Shown: one piece after another, positions 1 through 5,761 of the stretch | How positions within the stretch are numbered: the first letter of the stretch is position 1 | How the letters are laid out: each line of letters begins with the position of its first letter | Origin: a virus | DNA length: 28,105 bases | Direction: 5' to 3' (one strand) | IMG/VR virus record: IMGVR_UViG_3300020472_000134 | Coordinates: 1 to 28,105 of that record | Position numbers and translations under genes: made by a program | The notes under the pieces: model-generated | Told to the model about the DNA's origin: nothing | The model's database searches: none | The model's input: only the letters and a program-made list of their open reading frames with translations

Positions 1-218
1 TTTCTAAATACTGTATTTACCTCATCCCAATATACCTCACCTAAATTATGTATTCTCTCATCATAATTTTCATCTATAACGAGGTCAAAACAACCTGCAT
101 CTTTTAATGCTTCATCTGACATAGCAGGAGCATTTAAATAACTACCTGTTGAAGTTTTTAGTACATTCGGTACTGAATTGTAAACTGTTATTATTCCATT
201 TATATTTACTGCTTTCAT
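1..218 (-). CDS. Partial hypothetical phage protein, C-terminus beyond the window start
   Basis: An open frame starts at an ATG at 218 and runs off the left edge after 72 codons with no stop. It begins MKAVNINGIITVYNSVPN and the visible part ends near EVYWDEVNTVFRK. The start lies one base after the TAA of the fibre-like gene at 220-990, so the two are almost certainly cotranscribed. No catalytic motif or membrane segment is visible. Small proteins opening with MKA..NNG..V are common beside fibre genes in flavobacterial phages, so a tail-fibre-associated role is possible, but that is inference from context. The true length is unknown. Confidence 0.7.
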   Translation of the reverse strand, partial: MKAVNINGIITVYNSVPNVLKTSTGSYLNAPAMSDEALKDAGCFDLVIDENYDERIHNLGEVYWDEVNTVFR

Positions 219-219
219 A

Positions 220-990
220 TTAACTTGCTATTTGTGAAATTGTGTACCAAGCCTCTGTTGTTGATATAAATTTCAGTTGAATTAAATTTTTAACTGCTGC
301 ATCATTATATGTTCCTGATATTAGATTAAATGTTCCTGCTGAACCACCTACATTGAACACAATAGTATTATTACCACCACTTCCTGTTACCATTAAAGTT
401 TTGGTCATTCCAAGTGTAACATTAGTAAAATTAACAGTCATTGTTGAATGACCTGAAGTCCAAGTCCATACATCATAAGCATTACAATCTAAAGTCATTG
501 CTGCTGCACTTGATATTGCGTATGCTGCTGTAAATTCATCTGCTAATTTATCTGCAGTTACTACATCATTTGCAATCGTTAAAGCAGTTGTTCCTGTAAC
601 ATCTCCTGTGTGAGTATCAAGATTAATTGTTACTGCACCACTTGTTCCTCCACCTGATAGACCTGTTCCTGCAGTAACACCTGTAATATCTCCTGTTGTT
701 GCTGCTACCCAAGAAAATGAACCATCACCATCACTTGATAATAACTCACCTGCTGATCCATTACCTGCAACATTAAGTAATCCTGCAGTTACAACATTAC
801 TATCAGATGTTCCTATTAATGTTCCATTTGTAGTTGAAACAATTACACCTGCATTTGTAAGTGTAAGTCCAAGTGCATTTCCTGCACCATCTGTAAGTGC
901 TTGTGCTGAACTATCTATTGCACCATTATCACCAACTTTTAGTAGTGATGAATATGTATCTTTTATTTTATTACCTGTTAAACTTGCCAT
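220..990 (-). CDS. Tail fibre-like structural protein
   Basis: A 256-residue protein rich in Gly, Thr, Ala and Asn, with only two Cys and no charged helices, as expected of a beta-rich fibre. Residues about 100-145 carry the phrase GDITGVTAGTGLSGGGTSG followed by a second GDVTG, a repeat style frequent in tail fibre and collar proteins of marine phages. The C-terminal half (about 150-256) has alternating hydrophobic strands and reads like a receptor-binding or trimerising tip (inference). It sits at the end of a run of small structural genes (1003-1397) and is followed after one base by a partial gene. Which virion part it forms cannot be told from sequence alone. Confidence 0.65.
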   Translation of the reverse strand: MASLTGNKIKDTYSSLLKVGDNGAIDSSAQALTDGAGNALGLTLTNAGVIVSTTNGTLIGTSDSNVVTAGLLNVAGNGSAGELLSSDGDGSFSWVAATTGDITGVTAGTGLSGGGTSGAVTINLDTHTGDVTGTTALTIANDVVTADKLADEFTAAYAISSAAAMTLDCNAYDVWTWTSGHSTMTVNFTNVTLGMTKTLMVTGSGGNNTIVFNVGGSAGTFNLISGTYNDAAVKNLIQLKFISTTEAWYTISQIAS

Positions 991-1002
991 ATCTTATTTT
1001 TT

Positions 1003-1128
1003 TTATTGTGCTTGATCCCAATCTGTTGCTTCTGCTTCCCATAAACTATTATACTCATTCCAATATTTCTCAATATGAGATTTTATCTTTACTGCTACAC
1101 TTGATAAAGTATTAAATAATCCTATCAT
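1003..1128 (-). CDS. Small hypothetical protein, 41 aa
   Basis: A short frame beginning MIGLFNTLSSVAVKIKSHIE and ending in an acidic, Trp-containing tail (YNSLWEAEATDWDQAQ). Its ATG overlaps the TGA of the gene at 1125-1397 in an ATGA four-base overlap, the classic sign of translational coupling, and it ends 12 bases before the fibre-like gene. The sequence predicts an amphipathic helix and no membrane span. The phrase LWEAEATDW resembles tail-associated sequence elsewhere in this window (LWEAETELWNEANNLW in the 906-residue tail protein), which may hint at a shared interaction motif. Function unknown. Confidence 0.6.
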   Translation of the reverse strand: MIGLFNTLSSVAVKIKSHIEKYWNEYNSLWEAEATDWDQAQ

Positions 1129-1397
1129 TGTAAATAAGCTATTATTTTACCACTATCAACTGTAATTGCAGTTAAATCTCCATACATTATAAATCCTGCT
1201 TCTAATTCTAAATTAGTAACTGTTGTATCTCCTGCACTTGCAGAAGAAGTAAAATCTACTTGTGCATCTGCCACAACTTGAATAGCAAGAAATTTCTCAC
1301 CACCTGCAGATGTTTCACCTGAACCTAAAATTCTTAAACCTTTATGCCCAAAAGCAGCACTTTGAAAATCCCCTGAATAATATAAATCTGTCGCCAT
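1125..1397 (-). CDS. Small phage structural-type protein, 90 aa
   Basis: A 90-residue protein rich in Ala, Ser, Gly and Thr that starts MATDLYYSGDFQSAAFGHKG and contains several predicted beta strands (FLAIQVVADAQVDF, DTTVTNLEL, DLTAITVDSGKIIAYL). This is the look of a small virion decoration or fibre-associated protein, though no family is recognised with certainty. It overlaps the 41-aa gene by ATGA and is separated by about 40 bases from the small basic gene upstream. A perfect -7 box (TATTTTTG) lies 18 bases before its ATG, so it may begin its own late transcript that also carries the fibre gene. Confidence 0.6.
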   Translation of the reverse strand: MATDLYYSGDFQSAAFGHKGLRILGSGETSAGGEKFLAIQVVADAQVDFTSSASAGDTTVTNLELEAGFIMYGDLTAITVDSGKIIAYLQ

Positions 1398-1415
1398 AAT
1401 ATTGAATATTTAATA

Positions 1416-1423
1416 CAAAAATA
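1416..1423 (-). promoter_or_regulatory. Candidate -7 promoter box, 18 nt before the gene at 1125-1397
   Basis: Minus-strand TATTTTTG matches the Bacteroidetes -7 consensus TAnnTTTG and is followed by TA, like most other boxes in this window. No good -33 TTG is found about 19 bases upstream, so the call rests on the -7 box and its position only. Confidence 0.4.
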
Positions 1424-1435
1424 ATAAATTAATAT

Positions 1436-1588
1436 TTAATGCTTTCTACCTTGCCCACGATACTTTTTCTTATAAGCATTTTGACCTTTACTTGCATTTT
1501 TACTATGCCTACCAGGTCGCTTTTTTCTCTTTGGTGGTATATATATATAGACCTTTGGTCTTTTTACCTTTCGCTTTCTACTCGGCAC
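1436..1588 (-). CDS. Small highly basic protein, 50 aa, ending YRGQGRKH
   Basis: A GTG-started frame overlapping the TAG of the holin gene by one base (TAGTG). A TAA two codons upstream excludes an earlier start. The product is extremely basic: it opens MPSRKRKVKRPKVYIYIPPK, continues RKKRPGRHSKNASKG and ends KKYRGQGRKH, with more than 20 Lys, Arg and His and one acidic-free stretch throughout. Small basic proteins ending in YRGQGR are, from memory, recurrent in flavobacterial phages near the lysis and fibre genes. A nucleic-acid- or phosphate-binding role is possible, but no function can be assigned. It is easily missed because of its size and GTG start. Confidence 0.6.
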   Translation of the reverse strand: MPSRKRKVKRPKVYIYIPPKRKKRPGRHSKNASKGQNAYKKKYRGQGRKH

Positions 1589-2043
1589 TATTTACTAATC
1601 GTTTTAAACTTCTCTGCACCCCTCGAACCAAAGTAAGCTACATAAACTGTAATTAACAAACTTTTTAATAAATCAATCCATCCACTATCAACTGAAAATT
1701 CTATTCCTGTTGAATCAATAAAAATTAATAACACCATAGATACAGTTAGAAATATAAGTGCCATCGGTCTTGTGTTTTTAGACATCCACGAATCTGACTT
1801 CATATCTGAATCCCATCTTTTTGAAACTTCTTGCATTTCAATAGTGTCTTGATTTAAAAGTGCTAATGCCTTTTCTTTATCTTCAGCAGGGAGTTGTGGA
1901 TCTTTCTTAATTAGATTTTTTACTAATCCCATTACACCTTTATCAGGAAGTACATCACCTAAATTATCTATTATACCTGTTCCTGCACCAAGTAAAAATT
2001 TACCTACTGCAGTATCTTTAAGTTTCTTTTTTGGCTTACTCAT
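1588..2043 (-). CDS. Holin, 3TM GTA-type family
   Basis: The product starts MSKPKKKLKDTAVGKFLLGAG (151 aa). An upstream in-frame ATG exists at 2097 but would overlap the endolysin by 62 bases, whereas 2043 overlaps it by only 8 bases and sits on the coupled motif ATGAGTAA. The central part carries the conserved RWDSDMKSDSWMSKNTRP region, followed by two strong membrane segments (ALIFLTVSMVLLIFI and LLKSLLITVYVAYFGSRG). This matches the 3TM holin family known from gene transfer agents and many phages. The N-terminal GKFLLGAGTGIIDNLGDVLP stretch is the weaker third hydrophobic segment. It should form the inner-membrane lesion that releases the endolysin encoded just upstream. Confidence 0.85.
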   Translation of the reverse strand: MSKPKKKLKDTAVGKFLLGAGTGIIDNLGDVLPDKGVMGLVKNLIKKDPQLPAEDKEKALALLNQDTIEMQEVSKRWDSDMKSDSWMSKNTRPMALIFLTVSMVLLIFIDSTGIEFSVDSGWIDLLKSLLITVYVAYFGSRGAEKFKTISK

Positions 2044-2566
2044 CTGAATCGGTTTTACAATCAGTTTCACAATTATCATCACAAATACATAAATCAAAAT
2101 ATTGATATGTAGTGTAACCTTTACCTGCTTTTCTTGTAGCTTGGTAAACTAATTTTCTATTATTGCCTTTTCTATAAGATATATGAATCCAATCAGGATT
2201 TTCATTATCTCCGTGTTCCCAAATTAGCTTGTCAAATTCAAACTCTGATTTTATAATACAAAACAACTCTTTATTAGTCATTCCTTTTGTAGCATCTAAA
2301 TCAATCGCTTGACCTTTAATGTGTTGCGAAGTTGTCGCAGATCCTGAAATCGCTTGATTTAATTCTTGACACCTAAAGAAACTATTTATTCTAATTGGTT
2401 GACCAACTCTTTCTCTTAATGGTTCAAATAATTCTTCTGCTAATGTTTTCATATTAGATAACTGCTCATCATCTGGAATATTATCAATATCAAGTTTTTT
2501 AGCAGTAGCTGAACCTGTAGCTTCTTTCCAACTTATATGCTTACTGAATTTATCTTTTTTTGCCAT
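2036..2566 (-). CDS. Endolysin, peptidase M15 (D-Ala-D-Ala carboxypeptidase-like)
   Basis: A 176-residue protein with the M15A zinc signature: SQHIKGQAIDLD gives ligands His82 and Asp89, and DWIHIS supplies His128. RINSFFRCQELN just before it is the typical S-x-x-R-C element. These peptidases cut cross-links or stem peptides of peptidoglycan and act as phage lysins. The holin follows with an 8-base overlap, forming a two-gene lysis cassette. There is no signal peptide, consistent with holin-dependent release. An odd feature is the acidic, Cys-rich tail after residue 157 (Cys160, 162, 166, 170), which most relatives that I recall do not need for catalysis. Confidence 0.9.
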   Translation of the reverse strand: MAKKDKFSKHISWKEATGSATAKKLDIDNIPDDEQLSNMKTLAEELFEPLRERVGQPIRINSFFRCQELNQAISGSATTSQHIKGQAIDLDATKGMTNKELFCIIKSEFEFDKLIWEHGDNENPDWIHISYRKGNNRKLVYQATRKAGKGYTTYQYFDLCICDDNCETDCKTDSDE

Positions 2567-2572
2567 AACTTA

Positions 2573-3010
2573 TTAATTTTGTTGAACTCTATTTGATATA
2601 TCTATCAATGCTTTAAAATATGTTTTTTCCTCATCTTCTTCTTCACTATAACTAACACCATTTAATACACTTGTATATACATTGAAATTTTGACTTGTTA
2701 GATCAAAGAAATCAGTTGTTGATGTTTTTATTAATCCAAGAATCGTATTTACTATTGAATTACATTGTAATTCCCCACCACTATCTGCAAAGAAAGATGT
2801 AACTACTTCAATTCTTGTAATACACTCGTAAATAAAATCTGTTTGATTAGGTGTTACACCTGCAGTTTCTACAGAGTAAACTATAATATAAGGTTCATCT
2901 TGTGTTGATGGCACTCTATTATAAACAGGTACATTTGATCCACCATAACTAACATTTCCATTTAGAAGTGTATATATTTTTTGTCTTATATAATGTATTG
3001 GTTCTTTCAT
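2573..3010 (-). CDS. Tail terminator / tail completion protein (DUF3168-like)
   Basis: A 145-residue protein opening [20 protein letters not shown] with [20 protein letters not shown], then a central [16 protein letters not shown] strand and a C-terminal [14 protein letters not shown] strand. This is the pattern of tail-completion proteins that cap the tail tube at the head side: an N-terminal helix, the phrase V-Y-x-x-V-P-x-x-x-x-x-P-Y-I, and alternating beta strands. It follows the gp10-like gene with an ATGA overlap, the expected order connector, closure, gp10, terminator. The next expected gene, the major tail protein, is not adjacent but near the other end of the window. Confidence 0.7.
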   Translation of the reverse strand: MKEPIHYIRQKIYTLLNGNVSYGGSNVPVYNRVPSTQDEPYIIVYSVETAGVTPNQTDFIYECITRIEVVTSFFADSGGELQCNSIVNTILGLIKTSTTDFFDLTSQNFNVYTSVLNGVSYSEEEDEEKTYFKALIDISNRVQQN

Positions 3011-3360
3011 CTTAAAGCTCTATTTATTGCATTGTTTAAATCTGACATTAACCTTACTAAACCTAAATTTATTTTACCAAAAAAGAATGGTTGTGCTTTC
3101 ATAAATCTTGTACCAAATTCAAGAAATCCTGAATATTCTGCTTGTGATATTATCGCTTTTTGAAATTTATCATAAATAACATTTCTTCTTAAATTTCCTG
3201 TATCAACAGGAATTGGTGGCTTTTTAATATCTCTTACAATATTTAGACCTGCTCTATCTAAAAGTGTATAAGCACTACCGTTAGTTTTTGTAATAGCATC
3301 CAATTCTGCCATTTTTCGTTCTAATTTTCGTAGATCAGATTGATTGACTTTTATGCTCAT
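3007..3360 (-). CDS. HK97 gp10-like minor tail / neck protein
   Basis: A 117-residue protein with the family hallmark [10 protein letters not shown] at about residues 51-60, followed by [20 protein letters not shown] (about 74-93). In the HK97 gp10 family these mark the conserved fold thought to join head-tail connector proteins to the tail. An N-terminal helix [16 protein letters not shown] also fits. It is coupled on both sides: its ATG shares one base with the upstream stop (TAATG) and its TGA overlaps the tail terminator ATG. Family assignment is firm; the exact virion position is inferred from gene order. Confidence 0.85.
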   Translation of the reverse strand: MSIKVNQSDLRKLERKMAELDAITKTNGSAYTLLDRAGLNIVRDIKKPPIPVDTGNLRRNVIYDKFQKAIISQAEYSGFLEFGTRFMKAQPFFFGKINLGLVRLMSDLNNAINRALR

Positions 3361-3686
3361 TACTCCCTTTTAGTTGCTTCTATTGTTGTGTAATATTTAT
3401 AATTACTATCAAACATTTTATTTATCTGGAAAAAACCAGTTGTATTTTCAATTTGTAATAAGTCAGTTATATTTAAAGTATCAGCAGTTTTTTTTCTTAT
3501 TATAACCTCTACTTTTAAGTTTCTATCTTTTTTACCATTTTTACTTGTAATATCTCCATTTATATAATCAACTTTTGCCCATATAGTAGATTGTGTAGCT
3601 ACTGTATCTGTAAATCCACCGAATCCATCAGCAGATTTAGTTTGCCTTTTTATCAACACTCTTTTATTTAATTTTCCTGCGTTCAT
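3360..3686 (-). CDS. Head closure / head-tail adaptor protein (SPP1 gp16-like)
   Basis: A 108-residue protein beginning [20 protein letters not shown] with GFGGFTDT and [13 protein letters not shown]. This matches the head-tail adaptor family, whose members start G-x-L-x-x-R-V-x-I-x-R and carry a D-G-x-G-G motif. It continues with beta strands ending TTIEATKRE. These proteins close the portal channel and present the surface for tail joining. It lies 8 bases after the connector gene and is coupled by TAATG to the gp10-like gene. Confidence 0.85.
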   Translation of the reverse strand: MNAGKLNKRVLIKRQTKSADGFGGFTDTVATQSTIWAKVDYINGDITSKNGKKDRNLKVEVIIRKKTADTLNITDLLQIENTTGFFQINKMFDSNYKYYTTIEATKRE

Positions 3687-3694
3687 TATATATT

Positions 3695-4240
3695 TTATAT
3701 AAATGGTGTTTTATGAGAACTTAATATTGTTTTGACCTCTATTGGTAAATCACTTACAGTAGCACCTACAACAAAATCAGCTCTATTATCATATAGTGTT
3801 GATATTAATTGCAAGTTTGCAGCATATAACAAACTATCACTCATTCCTGCTGTTGTGTAATTAACAATCACTTCTTCTGATGGTAAGTCGCCAAGTTCTA
3901 TAATCGTATCATCAAGACCGTATGTTGTATAATCAGTTGTTGCAGTTCCATCAATAGTTATACTTTGAATTGAAGCTATTGGCGAAAAAGGTAATACAAA
4001 TCTTTCATCTACAGTCGATAAATACAATGATCTTGTTTTTGCTACTATATCTTTACTTATATAGTTCTCAATTATAATTCTTGCCTCTGTTACTATTTGA
4101 CCTATTAGTGTATCATCAGCAGTTGTATCAACTCTCATATAATCTTTTGCATTAGATGTTGTAACAATCTCACTACCTGTTGTAGAATTGATTTTTATTT
4201 GTGTATGAAACCTGTTTAATGGATTACTATAATATGTCAT
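3695..4240 (-). CDS. Head-tail connector protein (gp6/gp15-like)
   Basis: A 181-residue protein that begins with about 25 residues of leader and then shows SNAKDYMRVDTTADDTLIGQIVTEARIIIENYI, the DDxxI helix of the gp6-like connector family. The middle (LPFSPIASIQSITIDGTATT) is the P-I-x-S-I-x-S-I element also seen in this family, and the C-terminus forms helices (YAANLQLISTLYDNR, LPIEVKTILSSH). These proteins form a ring under the portal. Its ATG overlaps the TGA of the preceding 50-aa gene (ATGA), and closure, gp10 and terminator genes follow in the canonical order. Confidence 0.85.
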   Translation of the reverse strand: MTYYSNPLNRFHTQIKINSTTGSEIVTTSNAKDYMRVDTTADDTLIGQIVTEARIIIENYISKDIVAKTRSLYLSTVDERFVLPFSPIASIQSITIDGTATTDYTTYGLDDTIIELGDLPSEEVIVNYTTAGMSDSLLYAANLQLISTLYDNRADFVVGATVSDLPIEVKTILSSHKTPFI

Positions 4241-4389
4241 AATTTTAAATCTTTTGTTTCTCGCTTATATGCTTGTTTTAATTCTTTAGTTTCTTTTTTT
4301 CTTTTATCTTCTTTTAAATGTTTCATTTCAGCTCTATCTGAAATTTCTTGAATAGCATCTTTAAAAAACTTTATTATTCGTATTAACAT
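4237..4389 (-). CDS. Small lysine/glutamate-rich coiled-coil protein, 50 aa
   Basis: A short frame starting MLIRIIKFFKDAIQEISDRA and then almost wholly charged (KHLKEDKRKKETKELKQAYK), which predicts one long helix. It ends in an ATGA overlap with the connector gene, so it is part of the head-tail joining operon, and it starts four bases after a perfect TAnnTTTG box that itself directly follows a terminator. This makes it the probable first gene of a new late transcript. No family is recognised. A scaffold-like or assembly role would fit the position, but nothing in the sequence proves it. Confidence 0.65.
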   Translation of the reverse strand: MLIRIIKFFKDAIQEISDRAEMKHLKEDKRKKETKELKQAYKRETKDLKL

Positions 4390-4393
4390 ATAA

Positions 4394-4401
4394 CAAAAAT
4401 A
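4394..4401 (-). promoter_or_regulatory. TAnnTTTG box exactly 4 nt before an ATG (gene 4237-4389)
   Basis: Minus-strand TATTTTTG, then TTAT, then ATG. It lies directly after the T-tract of the terminator at 4403-4436, so a new transcript could begin at or beside the start codon. No convincing -33 TTG is present. Confidence 0.55.
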
Positions 4402-4402
4402 C

Positions 4403-4436
4403 AAAAAAAAAGCACCATAAAATTTACAGTGCTTTT
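4403..4436 (-). terminator. Rho-independent terminator after the PD-(D/E)XK gene
   Basis: On the minus strand the stem AAAAGCAC / GTGCTTTT (4429-4436 with 4408-4415) encloses a 13-base loop and continues into an uninterrupted run of nine T. It lies 27 bases after the stop of the gene at 4464-4823 and ends transcription of the accessory island before the connector operon. Confidence 0.8.
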
Positions 4437-4463
4437 GGTTGAAAAGAATAAAGAAAGAAAAAA

Positions 4464-4823
4464 CTATTTGAAGTCAAAGTTATTAAAAAATTTTGAATTT
4501 GAATTGTCCATACTTAACCTAATACTTTGTTGACCAACATTTTTGAAAATAAAGAATCCTTTATATAGATCTACCCATACTGCAAAATAATCAACATCAC
4601 CTGGTGAATAGACAATATGCCAATTTGCTTGTACTGTACTGCGATTCTTTTCTTTTGCTTTTCCTGTGGACTTTATTTGAACTCTATATATGTCTTTTCC
4701 TGTATCTGCAAGACAATCATAAACACAAGCATCTAATATAGGAAAGGAAACTATAATGCCTCTTTTTAAGCACTCTACACCGAATGAATATTCGGCAACA
4801 CAACCTCGTGTATTTACATCCAC
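4464..4823 (-). CDS. PD-(D/E)XK endonuclease-like protein, 119 aa
   Basis: A compact nuclease-like protein. Residues 7-20 (GCVAEYSFGVECLK) give the helix with Glu11, YDCLAD gives Asp36, and YRVQIKSTG gives the Q-x-K motif (Gln49, Lys51). The E...D...QxK order and the following VDYFAVWVDLYKGFFIF strands match the PD-(D/E)XK type found in Hjc-like resolvases and some intron-associated endonucleases. The start is GTG at 4823, with no in-frame ATG nearby, and a near-consensus TAACTTTA box lies just upstream. It sits between two terminators, so it can be expressed alone. Substrate unknown: a resolvase, a free-standing homing or host-nicking enzyme, or a counter-defence nuclease are all possible. 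Confidence 0.75.
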   Translation of the reverse strand: MDVNTRGCVAEYSFGVECLKRGIIVSFPILDACVYDCLADTGKDIYRVQIKSTGKAKEKNRSTVQANWHIVYSPGDVDYFAVWVDLYKGFFIFKNVGQQSIRLSMDNSNSKFFNNFDFK

Positions 4824-4828
4824 GATTG

Positions 4829-4836
4829 TAAAGTTA
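4829..4836 (-). promoter_or_regulatory. Degenerate TAnnTTT(G) box before the nuclease gene
   Basis: Minus-strand TAACTTTA, then five bases, then GTG. It differs from the perfect boxes by its last base and by one base of spacing, but it occupies the same place: directly after a terminator T-tract and just before a start codon. Confidence 0.35.
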
Positions 4837-4868
4837 AAAAAAAGTGGCTAAACTTAATTAACCACTTT
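4836..4868 (-). terminator. Rho-independent terminator between the small-gene operon and the nuclease gene
   Basis: The minus-strand stem AAAGTGGTTAA / TTAGCCACTTT contains one G-U pair, has a 6-base loop (4852-4857), and is followed by a T run. It separates the small coupled genes (4921-5413) from the nuclease gene. A second small perfect hairpin TACACT-TTT-AGTGTA lies nearer the stop at 4921 but lacks a T-tract immediately after it. Confidence 0.75.
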
Positions 4869-4920
4869 CAAACTAACTAATCACTATGAAAAACACAATT
4901 ACACTAAAAGTGTAAATATC

Positions 4921-5100
4921 TTAAATATTTTGCTCTAATTCATCTATCTCATAAACCTTTTTCATAATTTCATAATAGTTATCAGAATTTATTTTTTCTT
5001 TTTTATTTATCAATTTAGCATTTATAAGTTTTAAAATACTTGTTACAAGTGATGTTGGCTTGTATCTTTTAAATTCAATATTTTCTTCAGGTTTTTCCAT
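4921..5100 (-). CDS. Small hypothetical protein, 59 aa, third gene of the island operon
   Basis: The start MEKPEENIEFKRYKP at 5100 is chosen because its ATG shares one base with the TAA of the preceding gene (TAATG); the in-frame ATG 27 bases upstream would lie inside that gene. The product is charged and helical, with SLVTSILKLINAKLIN as an amphipathic helix and an acidic C-terminus (YEIDELEQNI). It has no membrane span and no recognised motif. It is cotranscribed with two small membrane proteins, so a cytoplasmic partner of them is a reasonable guess, nothing more. Confidence 0.6.
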   Translation of the reverse strand: MEKPEENIEFKRYKPTSLVTSILKLINAKLINKKEKINSDNYYEIMKKVYEIDELEQNI

Positions 5101-5309
5101 TATGCTATTAAATAAATAAATGCCCAAAATAGATCTGTAAACATTTGTGCAATACCATCTGCATAGTAAAATAAAAAGTTAATTATCATAATTAACCAAA
5201 ATGTACCTAATCCTAATCCCCAACATATATACTTGACAATTCTTCTTGTATATTCATAATCAGTATTCATATTGAGGTCTCGTTTTGTTGCTTTATATAC
5301 TACTTTCAT
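5100..5309 (-). CDS. Small membrane protein, 69 aa, two hydrophobic segments
   Basis: The start MKVVYKATKRDLN at 5309 is fixed by a TAATG overlap with the 34-aa gene upstream; a longer in-frame start at 5366 would overlap that gene by nearly 60 bases. After a basic N-terminus come a long hydrophobic segment (ICWGLGLGTFWLIMIINFLF, about residues 28-47) and a second one at the C-terminus (MFTDLFWAFIYLIA). It therefore looks like an inner-membrane hairpin. Such small membrane proteins in accessory islands are often superinfection-exclusion or lysis-timing factors, but no family is recognised here. Confidence 0.65.
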   Translation of the reverse strand: MKVVYKATKRDLNMNTDYEYTRRIVKYICWGLGLGTFWLIMIINFLFYYADGIAQMFTDLFWAFIYLIA

Positions 5310-5413
5310 TAGTGAGTTATTATACAAATTAATGTGTGTATTGAAAAATAAATTGCTGCAAACCAAATAATTGGCATTTGCAATTTTTCTATGATTCTTA
5401 TTATTTTTTCCAT
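5309..5413 (-). CDS. Single-span membrane microprotein, 34 aa
   Basis: A short frame MEKIIRIIEKLQMPIIW followed by FAAIYFSIHTLICIITH. An amphipathic N-terminal helix leads into one hydrophobic span reaching the C-terminus. Support for its reality comes from position: it is the first gene after a consensus promoter (5513-5542), its ATG is preceded by an A-rich stretch typical of Bacteroidetes ribosome sites, and its TAA shares a base with the ATG of the next gene (TAATG). The same TAATG linkage is repeated at the next junction. Function unknown. Confidence 0.6.
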   Translation of the reverse strand: MEKIIRIIEKLQMPIIWFAAIYFSIHTLICIITH

Positions 5414-5596
5414 TTTTTAATTAATTTTAAAGTTAACACCCAAACCCTCGCACTACAGCTAATAAGCCAGATCTTTGATATTGAGAGTTTAGGTATAACT
5501 ATTTTCATTAGACAAAAGTAATTAAATCATTGATAAAAACAAAAAATTCTTTAAAAAAGATAATTTATTTAATATTTATTACTATATTAGGGTATT
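5414..5596. promoter_or_regulatory. Divergent control region between the minus-strand small-gene operon and the plus-strand gene
   Basis: This is the only divergent intergenic region in the window. On the minus strand it holds a strong promoter (5513-5542) and about 90 bases of leader containing a G-rich stretch (GAGGGTTTGGGTGTTAAC). On the plus strand it should hold the promoter of the 54-aa gene, but I find no clean TAnnTTTG there. No RNA family is recognised in the leader. Confidence 0.5.
5513..5542 (-). promoter_or_regulatory. Bacteroidetes-type promoter driving the small-gene operon
   Basis: The minus strand shows TTG (5540-5542), exactly 19 bases, then TACTTTTG (5513-5520). This matches both halves of the known Bacteroidetes consensus (TTG, 19-21 bases, TAnnTTTG) and is the best complete promoter in the window. 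Transcription should begin near 5506, giving a leader of about 90 bases. Confidence 0.75.
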
Positions 5597-5761
5597 ATGT
5601 TAGATCAAAATAAAAAAAGAAAATTCGCATTATTCAGAAATGAGAGTTGGACTTCTTTTACAGCTTGGTGGTTTACAGGTTATGGAACTAAGCAACAAAT
5701 ACACTCAAAGAAGTTTGATAATCATAAAGAAGCTGAACAGTGGATAGAGGATAATAAATAA
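5597..5761 (+). CDS. Only plus-strand gene: small aromatic, basic protein, 54 aa
   Basis: A 55-codon frame beginning MLDQNKKRKFALFRNESW and ending FDNHKEAEQWIEDNK. The middle is unusually aromatic (FTAWWFTGYG, with four Trp in all). It is preceded at a sensible distance by AGGG, one of few Shine-Dalgarno-like sequences here, and followed directly by a GC-rich hairpin shared with the capsid gene. The layout (divergent promoter region, convergent terminator) is that of a real gene. The final F-x-x-x-x-E-A-x-x-W pattern resembles the end of small beta-alpha domains, but no family can be named. A regulator or a moron factor are both possible. Confidence 0.6.
   Translation: MLDQNKKRKFALFRNESWTSFTAWWFTGYGTKQQIHSKKFDNHKEAEQWIEDNK

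Noticed and set aside
4870-4912. Promoter TTG-N19-TTAGTTTG upstream of the terminator at 4836-4868
   Set aside because: The -7 box deviates at its second base, and any transcript would run straight into the terminator, so it was not listed as a feature.
5414-5512. A known riboswitch in the island leader
   Set aside because: No family core could be matched by eye. The G-rich segment alone is not enough, so it is listed only as a leader worth checking.
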